From positions 1 through 54,119 of the forward strand of contig JAPPLM010000050.1 in NCBI GenBank assembly GCA_028874195.1: a stretch of 54,119 bases of DNA. Reading direction: 5' to 3'. The notes under the pieces were generated by a model. It was not told the origin of the DNA, searched no databases, and saw only the letters and a list, made by a program, of their open reading frames with translations. The position numbers were made by a program, and so were the translations under genes. Below, one piece after another: positions 1 to 8,907 of the stretch; position 1 is the stretch's first letter; the number at the start of each line of letters is the position of its first letter. The DNA comes from Chloroflexota bacterium. GTDB lineage: Bacteria > Chloroflexota > UBA11872 > VXOZ01.

Positions 1-1
1 T

Positions 2-271
2 GATTTGCGGAAACGAGAAGTCGACGCCCGTCAGGGTGTACCCGCCAGCGTTGGCACCCGTCGTGAACGCCTGCGCGTGGTCATGCTGGACGAAATTGCC
101 GGTGCCGCCGTTCGCCTGCCCGAAGTTCGAAACCAGCGGCGGCGTCTGCTGCGCGCCGGCCGGCTGCGCCAGCAGCGCGAACAGCGCCAGCAGCGCGAGG
201 GCGAGGAGCGCCGCCCAGGGACGCCTCAGGAATCGGGGGAAGGGAGTGAAGCTCTGCAGCGCGTTGGTCAT
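2..271 (-). CDS. Secreted protein, 3' end beyond the window
   Basis: The frame opens at the ATG on the minus strand at 271 and runs off the left edge, so only the first 90 residues are visible. An AGGAG ribosome site lies ten bases upstream of the ATG. The N-terminus has an arginine (FLRRPW), a long Ala/Leu hydrophobic core and an AGAQQ cleavage-like site near residue 40, i.e. a Sec signal peptide. The mature start (LVSNFGQ, then QAFTTGANAGGYTLTGVDFSF) resembles the choice-of-anchor/jelly-roll segments common in large secreted proteins of environmental bacteria. The domain name is from memory and is a guess; secretion is well supported. Function unknown. Confidence 0.65.
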   Translation of the reverse strand, partial: MTNALQSFTPFPRFLRRPWAALLALALLALFALLAQPAGAQQTPPLVSNFGQANGGTGNFVQHDHAQAFTTGANAGGYTLTGVDFSFPQI

Positions 272-439
272 GTCGTCGAAACTCCTGTGTCGCCTGAATT
301 ATGCCGCACGGCACTGGAACAGTAGTATTTCTAGCTCATGTCAATGCATGCCGTAAACAGTCAGTATAGATTGTCCCTTAATCTAAACGGGTTTGTCAAG
401 TAGAGCACGGGCGATTGGAGACGGAAAGGGTTCGCCTAC

Positions 440-675
440 TCACCTGGCCTGGATGACGACGCGCCCGCCATCCTCTACTTCCATGTACAGGCTGTGGCTG
501 CGGAGCCGCATACCGCTTCAAGGATATACCCGCTGATGGCCCATTGACCGCTCTCCACGTCTATGGCGACGACCTTCCCGTCGTGGTCGGCCTCGCCCTG
601 CCGCCGGATGTCGCGCTGGTATATGTCCTTGCCCAGGCGGGCGGTCTCTTCCTTCGGTCGGCTCGGCGGCGCCAC
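440..675 (-). pseudogene. Small conserved-looking ORF, apparently frameshifted
   Basis: A GTG-initiated frame from 675 encodes a charged segment (GKDIYQRDIRRQGEADHDGK, then VVAIDVESGQWAIS) that looks like real protein. It then ends in an implausible tail (CGSAATACTWK) and stops at 475. Shifting frame near 505-515 gives a sensible ending, RSHSLYMEVEDGGRVVIQAR, stopping at 440-442. The simplest reading is a short antitoxin-like or regulatory protein broken by a small indel. No strong ribosome site is visible, and the family identity is not established. The rest of 272-971 shows no other convincing gene. Confidence 0.35.
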
Positions 676-971
676 AGGGGGAGACAGGCCAACCAGCTAT
701 CGCCTATACTCTGGACCAACTGGACTTCCCAGCCGTAGTTCGAAGACGGTTCTGTCCATCGTCAAGATAGGCCGGGTCGATGGGAATCGAATTTCATGAC
801 CTGCTGTAAGGCTTGAGGTTCCCCAATCCCACTGTCCATGAGTACCTAAGTTTTCCGTTGCTATTGCGTCTGTCGTATGACGGATCAAGCCACCGCCAAT
901 ACGCAACGAATTAGCATCTCATTTTAGCGGAGGCATAATCCCAACTTTGCGCGACTCATTGCCCACCCCCG
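676..971. other. Intergenic stretch, no feature recognised
   Basis: Together with 272-439 this is the only non-coding DNA before the vWA gene. The short frames present on both strands have no ribosome site and unconvincing composition. No repeat of the families seen elsewhere in the window was noticed. Confidence 0.4.
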
Positions 972-3452
972 CTACGGCGACCAGGCAGGATCAGCGTCCA
1001 GAGCGGCATTGTCGGTGAGACGGATAACGTTGCCGTTAGCGACGTTCATCACATAGATCTCGTAATTCAGATTACGGATGCTATAGAAAGCCAAGCTGTT
1101 GCCGTCTGCCGACCACGCGGGGGCGAAATCGTCGGCCGGGTGAGTTGTCAGGCGCGTCAACGTGGTGCCGTCAGCATTAATTATGTAAATCTCCCAGTTT
1201 CCATCGCGTTTACTCGTGAATGCCAGTTTGTGCCCGTCGGACGACCATGCCGGCGCCGTATCGGCGGCGCGGTCGCTCGTGAGCTGTGTGTGACCGCTGC
1301 CGTCGGCATTCATCACATAGATGTCGAAATTCCGCTCGCGGTCGCTCGTATACGCGATCTTGACCCCATCGGGCGACCACGTAGGCGCGAGTTCGCGTCC
1401 GCGATCGAACGTGAGCCTCGTCTGTCCGCTGCCGTCGGCGTTCATCACATAGACATCGACGTTGTTCTCCCGCTCGCTGTAGAACGCCAGCTTGCGGCCG
1501 TCGGGCGACCAGCGGGGGCCAAAGTCGTCGCCGGGATCGTCGGTGAGTTGGATCACCTCGCTACCGTCCGCATTCATCACGTAGATGTCGAAGTTACCGG
1601 CGCGGTTACTCGCAAACGCAATGCGCCGGGCGTCCGGCGACCAGGCGGGGGCCACGTCATTGCCGGGGTCATCCGTCAGGCGCGCCAGGCCGGTACCGTC
1701 GGCGTTCATCACGTAGATTTCCCAGTTTTCGTCACGCAGGCTGGCGAAGGCGATCTGCGCCAGGCGTTCCTCTGCGCCCCCGGAAACGACCACAAACTGC
1801 TTATTGCCGGTATAGCCGCTGTTGTCGAAGACGATGGGTATGGCGATATCCTTGGCGGTCACGTCCGATACGACTACTTTGAAGAGCAGGCCGAAGTTGC
1901 CAAACGGCAGCGGCGCCGGACCCGAAGCCGTCCAATAGCCCACGTTGTCCGGCGGCGCAAGCTCCCATCCGTCCAGCAGGCCGCCTTCTTCGGCAGCAAC
2001 GAGCGTCACGGTGGCAGGCAGGTCGATGGGCAATGTAAAGCGGAAGTGCCGGATGTTGCGCGGCACGTGGAGCGCGCGCACGAAGGTGGTGGCGGTCTGC
2101 TCTGCAGTATTAATTGTGGGCGGGTCCACGGCGATGCGGCCCTGCGTATCGGGGCTGTAAACTTCGCCGAATGGCAGCGCTGCGCTTGCGAAGACGCCGC
2201 TGACCTCGCCAATAGTTGTCTCTATCCGTACCGCGTACGCGCCGCTGCGCCGGAGCGTCGTGTAACTGAGCTTGTATTGACCGGCGAAGTCGTTGACGAG
2301 CGCAGTGAATTGCCCTTCGAGTTCCGCCAGTTCGGCTACCGCGTAGTAAGCGCCGTTCGTGGCCGATGCCAAGGCGCGAAGGTCAGACTCTTGATAGACG
2401 TCCCCCAGCCCCAGCGGGTAGAGTTGGACGCCTCTCTCTTGTGCCAGTTGGACTACGTCATCCCACGATTGCAGACTGCTCGTATCCCTGCCGTCCGAGA
2501 GAAAGACGAGAGCGCGAGTCACGTCTGTGGACAAGCCTTCTTGTTCCGGGAAGAGGTCCAACCCACGCGCTACGGCATCCCAGAGGCGGCTGGAACCGGA
2601 GTCAAACCCGGATTCCGCGAATTGCGCGACTTCCGTTCTGATAAAGTCCCGGTCCGTCGTGGGGAAAGCCAGGATTACGGGCTCCGCATTTCGGTCGTGA
2701 AACGCGACCACGCCCACACGATGAGCCTCCGCCAAGCGTTCGAGCGCGCGTTCAAGCGCCTGACGCATGAGTGTGCTGCCGGCAGTGCCGTCCGGCAATT
2801 GCCACGTGGTCATACTGCGGGTGAAATCGAGGACAAACACCACCTCCAGCGCAAACCGCTCGGCAGAGTGCACGAAGAAGTTGGTCTCGGTGTAGTCAAG
2901 CTCTTCCCACTCCTCCTCACCGTCGCCGCGTTCGAAAATGCGTGTGGCGCGCTGCACGTCGCTGCCCGGCAAGATGATGGGACTGCCGTCCTGGTCGCGG
3001 AGCGAAAAGGTCGCCTGCACCTGACTGGGTTCGCTGAGTAGTACGCGCACGCCAGTGAAGTTGAGATCAGACAGCGCGGATGGAACGGGGCTAGCTGACG
3101 GCGTGGGTGTGAGGGCCGCGGAGGGCTCTGGAGTCGCTGTGATTGTCGGCGGCGGAGTTGGAGACGGCATCTCAGTTGGGGCCGGGCTTGGCGATGGAGC
3201 GGCAGTCGGAGAGACCTCGGGTGTAGCCGGTATTGGGGTCGGCTCTACCGCCGGTGTTGGTGGAACTGGCGTCGCCTCGGGCGTTGGCACACTTGTGGCG
3301 GCCGCAGGCGCGGCAGTCCTGGTAGGCTCTGGAGGCAGGACAGTCACCGTCGCCCCAACGGTGATGGGCGTATCCGGCTCTTCCTCTCCACACGCCACCA
3401 ACGTGAGGCACAGACAGCCCAACAATATGGCGACGGTGCAACGCTTCGTCAT
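972..3452 (-). CDS. vWA-domain lipoprotein with C-terminal TolB-like propeller
   Basis: The start is the ATG at 3452, because it opens a lipoprotein signal peptide (MTKRCTVAIL..., lipobox LVAC, Cys21) after an AGGGTGG-like ribosome site; the frame is open 45 codons further upstream. Residues about 40-125 are a Pro/Thr/Ser-rich linker. A von Willebrand A domain follows (about 203-390) with a MIDAS of the form D209-x-T-x-S213 and a later SDGRD. An immunoglobulin-like stretch comes next, and from about 560 there are six PD40/TolB repeats with the recurring IYVMNADG and LAFxS motifs, likely a six-bladed propeller. The total is 826 residues. It is probably anchored outside the membrane and binds protein or glycan ligands; substrate unknown. 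It is divergent from the NHL gene across a 117-base gap. Confidence 0.85.
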   Translation of the reverse strand: MTKRCTVAILLGCLCLTLVACGEEEPDTPITVGATVTVLPPEPTRTAAPAAATSVPTPEATPVPPTPAVEPTPIPATPEVSPTAAPSPSPAPTEMPSPTPPPTITATPEPSAALTPTPSASPVPSALSDLNFTGVRVLLSEPSQVQATFSLRDQDGSPIILPGSDVQRATRIFERGDGEEEWEELDYTETNFFVHSAERFALEVVFVLDFTRSMTTWQLPDGTAGSTLMRQALERALERLAEAHRVGVVAFHDRNAEPVILAFPTTDRDFIRTEVAQFAESGFDSGSSRLWDAVARGLDLFPEQEGLSTDVTRALVFLSDGRDTSSLQSWDDVVQLAQERGVQLYPLGLGDVYQESDLRALASATNGAYYAVAELAELEGQFTALVNDFAGQYKLSYTTLRRSGAYAVRIETTIGEVSGVFASAALPFGEVYSPDTQGRIAVDPPTINTAEQTATTFVRALHVPRNIRHFRFTLPIDLPATVTLVAAEEGGLLDGWELAPPDNVGYWTASGPAPLPFGNFGLLFKVVVSDVTAKDIAIPIVFDNSGYTGNKQFVVVSGGAEERLAQIAFASLRDENWEIYVMNADGTGLARLTDDPGNDVAPAWSPDARRIAFASNRAGNFDIYVMNADGSEVIQLTDDPGDDFGPRWSPDGRKLAFYSERENNVDVYVMNADGSGQTRLTFDRGRELAPTWSPDGVKIAYTSDRERNFDIYVMNADGSGHTQLTSDRAADTAPAWSSDGHKLAFTSKRDGNWEIYIINADGTTLTRLTTHPADDFAPAWSADGNSLAFYSIRNLNYEIYVMNVANGNVIRLTDNAALDADPAWSP

Positions 3453-3506
3453 CAATAGCACCACCCTGCGAGGAACAATCAACCGCGCCGCCCCAATCTC
3501 ATGGCG

Positions 3507-3512
3507 TATAAT
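3507..3512 (+). promoter_or_regulatory. Possible -10 element before the NHL gene
   Basis: A perfect TATAAT lies 58 bases upstream of the ATG at 3570, in the shared divergent intergenic region. No good -35 hexamer is visible at the usual distance, so this is only a candidate. Confidence 0.3.
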
Positions 3513-3569
3513 GGGACAGCGTATCCAACGAATCGTGAGAATCCTGAACACAGTATTTGCCGAAAGTTC

Positions 3570-4775
3570 ATGTTTCGTCAAACCCAACGCGCTTTACCGC
3601 TCTTGCCACAATCACTGCGCGCGCTCGCAGTACTCATCTGCTTTGCGCTAGCAGTTCTCACCCTCGGCAGCCCCATCGCCCGCGCGGCCGCACTTACGCA
3701 AGAGCAAAGCGCGTCCGAAATCACCCGCTACAGCATCATCACCACCATCGCGGGCAATGGCATTGCGAGCGGCAGCGGCGACGGCGGCCCCGCCACGCAA
3801 GCCACGCTCAATACACCAGCGAGCATCGCCATAGACGCGGCCGGAAACGTGTATGTGGCGGACGCGTTCAATCACCGCGTGCGGAGGATTACCCCTGACG
3901 GCACCATCAACGCGCTTGTCGGCACCGGACAGGCCGGCTTTGACGGCGACGGTGCGCAAGCCATTGACGCCCGCTTGCGCAGTCCTCTGGGTGTTGCGGT
4001 GGACGGCTCCGGCACGCTCTACATTGCGGACACGTACAATCATCGGATTCGCAAGGTTGCGCCTGACGGGGTCATCAGCACGATTGCCGGTACCGGCGCG
4101 TCCGGCTTTGGGGGCGACGGCGGCCCCGGCACGGCGGCACTGCTTTCCTATCCGACCGGTATCGCCGCGGCTCCCGACGGCACGCTCTATATTGCCGACA
4201 CGCGCAATCACCGTGTGCGCAAGCTGGCAACAGACGGCACGATCACCACGGCGGCGGGCACGGGAGCGGCCGGCTACAACGGCGACGGCGGTCCGGCGGC
4301 GCTGGCTCGCTTGAACAGCCCCCGTGACGTGGCCGTCTCGAGAGACGGCACGCTCTATATCGTCGATAGGGAAAACCGCCGCATCCGCAGGGTAGACGCC
4401 GACGGTGTCATTACGACGATCGCGGGCACCGGCAGTTCCGGCTTCAACGGCGATCGCGGCGAGGCTAGCGAGGCAACCCTGCGCGCGCCGTACGGCATTG
4501 CCGCTGATGCCCAAGGCAACCTCTATATCGCCGATACGTTCAACCACCGCGTGCGCAAAGTCGCGCCCGACGGCAGTATCGCCACGGTTGCCGGCAGCGA
4601 CCGGTTCGGCTTTAGCGGCGACGGTTTCGGGGCAGGCTTCGCCGCGCTGCACTACCCGCTCAGCGTGGCGGTAGACATCGCCGGCAATCTCTACATTGCC
4701 GATTCCTATAACCACCGTATCCGCAAAGTCTGGTCTAGCGCAGACACCGAGCCCACGCCCAATCTCTTTCTGTGA
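3570..4775 (+). CDS. Secreted NHL-repeat beta-propeller protein
   Basis: The ATG at 3570 is chosen because it opens a signal peptide (MFRQTQRALP..., core around ALAVLICFALAVLTL, cleavage near ARAAA). The remaining residues of the 401-residue product are six copies of an NHL repeat about 56 residues long. Each has the pattern IAGTGxxGFxGDGG, then a Y/SPxGIA segment, then LYIADTxNHRVRKV. Six NHL units would close one beta-propeller. Proteins of this type act in binding and recognition; no catalytic residues are visible and the ligand is unknown. Its divergent neighbour is another extracellular propeller protein, so the pair may be expressed together at the cell surface. Confidence 0.88.
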   Translation: MFRQTQRALPLLPQSLRALAVLICFALAVLTLGSPIARAAALTQEQSASEITRYSIITTIAGNGIASGSGDGGPATQATLNTPASIAIDAAGNVYVADAFNHRVRRITPDGTINALVGTGQAGFDGDGAQAIDARLRSPLGVAVDGSGTLYIADTYNHRIRKVAPDGVISTIAGTGASGFGGDGGPGTAALLSYPTGIAAAPDGTLYIADTRNHRVRKLATDGTITTAAGTGAAGYNGDGGPAALARLNSPRDVAVSRDGTLYIVDRENRRIRRVDADGVITTIAGTGSSGFNGDRGEASEATLRAPYGIAADAQGNLYIADTFNHRVRKVAPDGSIATVAGSDRFGFSGDGFGAGFAALHYPLSVAVDIAGNLYIADSYNHRIRKVWSSADTEPTPNLFL

Positions 4776-4937
4776 GCCGCGGTTGCAGGTAGCGTTTTCA
4801 GGATCCGGTGCTTGCCTGAATTCGCGACCTCTCCACTTGTTATTCGACTCCTACGTAACACTTACAATAGTTGCAACTATCTCCGCGCTTTCCTGTTATA
4901 ATTGGAGGGCCTGAGTGTGAAGAACAGGGAGACTACC

Positions 4938-5318
4938 ATGGGCGTCGACGGAAGAAGCACGTCCGCTGACTATTACATCAGGACAAGCCGCCGCTTCCTC
5001 GCGCAAGCGCAGGAGGAGTTCAACCGGGGCGACATGTTGCAAGCCTCGGAAAAGGCCTGGGGCGCGGCGGCGCAAGCCGTGAAAGCCACTGCTGAGCAAA
5101 GAGGCTGGGAACATAGCACACATGTTCGCCTATTTGAAAACATCAAGAGAATCTCGCAGGAAACCGGCGATGCCGAATTACACGACCTTTTTCACGTAGC
5201 AAATTCCCTTCACCAGAACTTCTACGAGGGTTGGCAGACGGACGATTCCGTGCAACGCGGCATCCAGCGAGTGAAGGTTTTAGTCGAGAGATTGGACGCC
5301 CACAACGCCCGCAGGTAG
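4938..5318 (+). CDS. PaREP1/HEPN-like small helical protein
   Basis: The ATG at 4938 has an AGGGAG ribosome site six bases upstream; a TTG at 4902 in the same frame lacks one. The 126-residue product is all-helical in character. It has the segment QASEKAWGAAAQAVKA, then RGWEH, then a second helix pair (DLFHVANSLHQNFYEGW). This layout is typical of the PaREP1/PaREP8 group related to HEPN domains, which often pair with nucleotidyltransferases or act in toxin systems. No RxxxxH ribonuclease motif is evident and no nucleotidyltransferase partner is adjacent. TATAAT at 4897-4902 could be the -10, but the TTGCAA at 4871-4876 is 20 bases away. Confidence 0.65.
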   Translation: MGVDGRSTSADYYIRTSRRFLAQAQEEFNRGDMLQASEKAWGAAAQAVKATAEQRGWEHSTHVRLFENIKRISQETGDAELHDLFHVANSLHQNFYEGWQTDDSVQRGIQRVKVLVERLDAHNARR

Positions 5319-5565
5319 CCGATGCCTGTTCTGTCTAGTCCGGTAGCACGGAACTCGTAGGGAACTCCCTCAGTGAGACCGCCCCCTTCTTGGCAATGAG
5401 ACTCAATTGTCGATGCTGCGTCGGCGGTGAGTCTGACGACTACCTCGACAACTAACGCCGCCCAATCTCCCATGCGCTATGCTCGCACGGGCGCCTCAAC
5501 TTCTTGCTTCCTAAGCCGGCTAAAGTAGCCGCCAAATCACTTGCCCGCACCCCAAGTAAAGGGGT

Positions 5566-6213
5566 CTAGCGCACCCGCCGAAAGGCATAGGCAAAGGCGC
5601 GACGCGTAAACGCTACGCCTTGCTTGGTGCGCGCCAGATATTCCCGTGTGACTTCAAGATCCCGCTTGGGCACAAAGTAGGAAGCGAGGTCTGTTTCCGC
5701 TAAGCTGAACCGCGCGCCGCGGCGGTTGATGGCGCCTACCAGCACATAGTCCGGATCGAGCCGCGCCATGCTCGCGTCGCCGTGCAGATTGTTGACCAAG
5801 AGCATGCCTCCCACCTTCAAGTACCGCCTGCAATGCTGTGAGACAAACCCGGCATTCAGCGAAATCAGTAGATCGAAGCTCGCTTCAGCTTCCGGCAAGT
5901 CCTGCTCGTAGTCAGTTTCGTAAAAGCGGATACGCGGCTCTTCCGCGTATACTTTTCGTTGCGCCACGAGTTCCTTTACGCCCGGATCGGCAAAGAAGCG
6001 GGCCGCCTCCGTATCCATATCCACAAAGCAGGTGTTCGGAAAAACGAACGCCGGCGTAACGTGGTCGAAACTGCCCGGATAGAGCGCGCTTCTGCAGGAA
6101 AAGCGCTCAGCCATGAGCGTGAACAGCCCCAGCCGATCGCCGCCCGAATCTTCGTAGGCAGCCACATAACTACGGAAAACGTGAGTGCTCATGGAAGGTC
6201 GCATTGGGTCCAT
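5566..6213 (-). CDS. SAM-dependent methyltransferase-like protein
   Basis: The 215-residue protein has a class I Rossmann arrangement that can be read by eye: TCFVDMDTEAARFF near residue 60 (acidic strand end), SFDLLISLNAGFVS near 115 (motif IV-like) and YLKVGGMLLVNNL near 135 (motif V/VI-like). The glycine-rich SAM loop is weak, so substrate and even activity are uncertain. Starts at 6213, 6204 or 6192 are possible and none has a convincing ribosome site. It lies 38 bases downstream of the antitoxin gene on the same strand and may be co-transcribed with it. Confidence 0.55.
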   Translation of the reverse strand: MDPMRPSMSTHVFRSYVAAYEDSGGDRLGLFTLMAERFSCRSALYPGSFDHVTPAFVFPNTCFVDMDTEAARFFADPGVKELVAQRKVYAEEPRIRFYETDYEQDLPEAEASFDLLISLNAGFVSQHCRRYLKVGGMLLVNNLHGDASMARLDPDYVLVGAINRRGARFSLAETDLASYFVPKRDLEVTREYLARTKQGVAFTRRAFAYAFRRVR

Positions 6214-6251
6214 TCAAGCAGGACGGTGTGGTTCAGCCGGAGACCTTTCGA

Positions 6252-6569
6252 TTATCGAACGGCGTTCACTTCGAGTTGTACGCCCTCGTGCTGCTGGATG
6301 CGGCTGATGACCTCAAATAGATTGCGCGCATGGGGGTTGCCGGACGGCCCGAACATGCGCATCAGACTTTTGGGCGGTTTGCCGGTGAAAGAGCCAAGCT
6401 CCTCGAACCCGATGGTGGCGTTGATGTAGTCACGCAGCACGATCTTGCCCGTATCGACGTCCTCGGCAAGCAGGCACTCGACACCTTCCTTCAGCAACGC
6501 TTCTCGAAATGCCGGGTCGCGCGCGGCGCGGGTCTGCACGGTCTCCTTGAAGTCACGGGTGAGCGGCAT
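6252..6569 (-). CDS. HTH-type antitoxin of a HigBA/RelBE-like addiction module
   Basis: The 105-residue protein (start [12 protein letters not shown]) contains a Cro/C1-type helix-turn-helix around residues 55-90, with the hallmark [20 protein letters not shown]. This is the antitoxin of the widespread small toxin-first addiction modules; it would bind its toxin and repress its own operon. The ATG at 6569 sits three bases after the restored stop codon of the upstream toxin reading frame, the usual toxin-antitoxin spacing. The toxin itself is broken (next entry), so this antitoxin is now an orphan. It may still act in trans on related toxins elsewhere in the genome. Confidence 0.85.
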   Translation of the reverse strand: MPLTRDFKETVQTRAARDPAFREALLKEGVECLLAEDVDTGKIVLRDYINATIGFEELGSFTGKPPKSLMRMFGPSGNPHARNLFEVISRIQQHEGVQLEVNAVR

Positions 6570-6572
6570 CTT

Positions 6573-6840
6573 TCACACCTTCTGCTGCTTGCGACGCGTG
6601 TACTCTCGCCAGACTCACGAGCATTTCGATGTCCCTCTGCTGGCGCGCTTTCGTTCCACCGCCGAGAAGAACTACCAGAGTGTCTCCATCCCTGCCGAAG
6701 TAGATCCTGTAGCCTAGCCGACGTTTATGCGGCACTCCAACACTCAGCTGCCAACGCCTCTCACGCTGACCAAGTTGCCAGCCTCCATGCGGTCGAGGGC
6801 CGTCCGCACCCTGACTGCCGCCCCGCAATGTGCCGCTGCC
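6573..6840 (-). pseudogene. Degenerate HigB/RelE-family toxin
   Basis: Three frames must be joined to read a toxin. Frame 1 gives [13 protein letters not shown] and then VSVRGVGS, an in-frame TGA, and [10 protein letters not shown] one-base shift near 6716 gives [20 protein letters not shown] followed by [13 protein letters not shown] second shift near 6612 gives [12 protein letters not shown] and a stop at 6573-6575. The recovered segments match the family core and C-terminal helix in the correct order, directly upstream of the antitoxin. The expected N-terminus (about 35 residues) is not recognisable. One nonsense codon, two frameshifts and N-terminal loss argue for genuine decay rather than sequencing error. 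Confidence 0.8.
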
Positions 6841-7299
6841 TGCCCTCCTGCTATACTAACGGTGGCGTCCCCCAGCAGGCCCAGCCTTACGCATGCGGAC
6901 TAGCAGTCCGAGTAATTGTTCGGGCTCTGGGGGAGCTTGGCAGGCGTGACGATCTTTCTCTCCCACGGTTTATTAGACCTCGGGCCATTCGGTCTGCCAC
7001 GCTTGTCCTGAGCTTGTCGAAGAGCCTGCCCCCATTCTATCTCCCTTCTCCAAGATATAAGGGCCGGGGTGAGGGAAATCGTGCCGGTGCAGCCTCGTCA
7101 CTCCGGCGAAAGCCGGAGTCCAGTGGGTGAAGAAAAGACGGATTCCGGCGGAAGCCGGGAACACGCAGGCGGGCCAGACACATTAGTCGGAATTGCGGGC
7201 CGGGCAGGCGCCCCCGTCCGCTCTGGGTCTGTCAACAGGCAAGTCCTACCCGAGAAGAGTCTTGGAGAAATAAGCTGCCGCAATTGAGGAGCGCAATTG
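6841..7299. other. Intergenic region with repeat fragments
   Basis: No gene is supported here. The stretch holds a CTGAGCTTGTCGAAG-type repeat (7002-7022), a GGGCCGGGGTGAGGG motif (7061-7075), one full palindromic repeat of the CGTCATTCC type (7096-7122) and a half copy (7139-7160). It ends in the AGGAG ribosome site of the next gene. Confidence 0.6.
7096..7160. repeat. Palindromic repeat, class A (one full and one half copy)
   Basis: The unit has a CTCCGGC and GCCGGAG stem around GAAA and is flanked by CGTCA and TCCA. It matches the family that recurs at 9031, 9327, 11400, 11531, 24342, 24463, 39601-40011 and 45088. The second copy (7139-7160) keeps only the stem. Confidence 0.75.
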
Positions 7300-8907
7300 A
7301 TGCCCGGCATCGTAGTCTGTGTCCATCCCCGCGCCGCTGAGGCAGGCGCCCAAGTCCTGGAAGCCGGCGGCAACGCCTTCGACGCCGCCGTCGCCACCGC
7401 GTTCGCGCAGATGATCGTGATTCCCTTCAGTTGCGGCGTCGGCGGCATGGTCTCGGCGCACCTTTTGTCTCGTGAACACGATGCGCACGTGATCGTGGAC
7501 GGCTGTCTGCGCGCCGGGTCGCGGGTGACGCCGGACATGTGGGAAGCCGACTACCGGGGTGAGGGCGAATTCAACGGCGAGAGCCTCTTCGATGACTTTC
7601 GCAGCACCATGGGTTACACCTCCATCTGCACGCCCGGCGCAGTGGCTGCCTTGGGAGAGGTGCACCGGCGCTTCTGCACGATGCCGTGGCGCGACCTCCT
7701 GCAACCGGCCATACGCATCGCGCGGCAGGGCTTTCCCGTGCTGCCGGGCATGGCGCAGTTCACCAACGAGCAGCCGGAGCCCTACATACCAGACCGGGTC
7801 ACGCGCCTGAGCGCCTCCCCGGACTGCGCCGCGCTCTATTTGAAACCGGACGGCATGCCGTTCGACCCGGACGACCAACTGCACAATCCGGCGTATGCCG
7901 AAACATTGGAGCAGCTAGGCAAAGGTGGCGCGGAAGATTTCTATCGCGGAGAGTTAGCCGCGAGGATTGGCGCCGATCTCGAGCAGAACGGCGCGTTCGT
8001 GACCCGCGACGACCTGGCAGCCTACAAACCTGTCACGTACGCGCCGCGTTCCACCACCTACCGCGACTACACGGTGTACAGCAACGGCGCGCCCGGCGGC
8101 GGTCCCCTGCTGCTGCAGTCGCTCAATGTGCTCGGCGGATTTGATCTGCCGAAGCTGGGACACGGTAGTGTGGATTTCCTTTCCCATTTAGGGTCAACGC
8201 TGCAACTGGTAAATCAGGACCGGCGCGACTACTTGGGAGACCCCGACGTACTGCCGCAATCTCCCGAATCGGTACTGCTTGCGGCGGAGCGCACGGCCCA
8301 GCTTCAGGCGGCGGTAGCGGCGGGCACGGTTGGCGGTGTCGCGCCGCCCCAGGAACACGGGGATACCACCCACCTCACCGTGGTGGATGCGGCCGGCAAC
8401 ATCGCGTGCATCACCCACAGCAACGGCAACCACTCCGGCATCATTACCCCTGGCACGGGTTTCGTGTACAACAACGGCATGAACCGCTTCGATCCCCGGC
8501 CGGGTCGCGCCAGTTCCTTTGCCCCGCGCAAAGCGCGGCTGCATCTGATGATGCCGGCCATCGCCACGCGGGACGGCACGCCCGCAGTGGCCTGGGGCGC
8601 GCCGGGCGGCAACGCCATCCTGAGCGCACTGGTGCAGGCGTTTACGAACGTCGTCGACTTCGGCATGACCGCCACGGAAGCAGTGACGGCGCCGCGCATC
8701 CACGCCGAGGGCGACATGCTGTGGTGCGACGCCCGCCTCCGTACGGATACCTGCGACGCGCTGCGAGAGAGGGGTTTCACTGTGGAGCAGAGTCCGTTGA
8801 GCTACCCGTCCCGCTTTGCGCTGTGCCAGCTTGTGACTATCGGGGAAGACGGCACGCTGGACGGCGGCTCCGATCCGCGCGGCGACGGGGCGGTCATGGT
8901 CGTCTAG
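7300..8907 (+). CDS. ggt: Gamma-glutamyltransferase family (Ntn hydrolase)
   Basis: The ATG at 7300 is eight bases after an AGGAG; an adjacent in-frame TTG at 7297 is less likely. The 535-residue protein has the GGT layout. The N-terminal part has GGNAFDAAVATAFAQ and GVGGMVSAHL; a DTTHLTVVD motif places the catalytic Thr at about residue 356; the small-subunit part carries NNGMNRFDPRPG and AWGAPGG. The proenzyme would cleave itself before Thr356 to give large and small subunits. Known members hydrolyse or transpeptidate gamma-glutamyl compounds such as glutathione. There is no obvious signal peptide, which suggests a cytoplasmic member. It stands alone between two repeat-rich gaps. Confidence 0.9.
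   Translation: MPGIVVCVHPRAAEAGAQVLEAGGNAFDAAVATAFAQMIVIPFSCGVGGMVSAHLLSREHDAHVIVDGCLRAGSRVTPDMWEADYRGEGEFNGESLFDDFRSTMGYTSICTPGAVAALGEVHRRFCTMPWRDLLQPAIRIARQGFPVLPGMAQFTNEQPEPYIPDRVTRLSASPDCAALYLKPDGMPFDPDDQLHNPAYAETLEQLGKGGAEDFYRGELAARIGADLEQNGAFVTRDDLAAYKPVTYAPRSTTYRDYTVYSNGAPGGGPLLLQSLNVLGGFDLPKLGHGSVDFLSHLGSTLQLVNQDRRDYLGDPDVLPQSPESVLLAAERTAQLQAAVAAGTVGGVAPPQEHGDTTHLTVVDAAGNIACITHSNGNHSGIITPGTGFVYNNGMNRFDPRPGRASSFAPRKARLHLMMPAIATRDGTPAVAWGAPGGNAILSALVQAFTNVVDFGMTATEAVTAPRIHAEGDMLWCDARLRTDTCDALRERGFTVEQSPLSYPSRFALCQLVTIGEDGTLDGGSDPRGDGAVMVV

Noticed and set aside
1140-3041. A 633-codon open frame opposite the vWA-TolB gene
   Set aside because: It is the antisense shadow of a GC-rich repetitive coding region. 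It shows no family features and the minus-strand frame has a clear signal peptide, vWA and TolB motifs.
5222-5473. Small minus-strand frame (MGDWAALVVEVVVRLTADAA...)
   Set aside because: Its first 50 residues look faintly protein-like, but it overlaps the 3' end of the PaREP1-like gene, has no ribosome site and matches no family I recognise.
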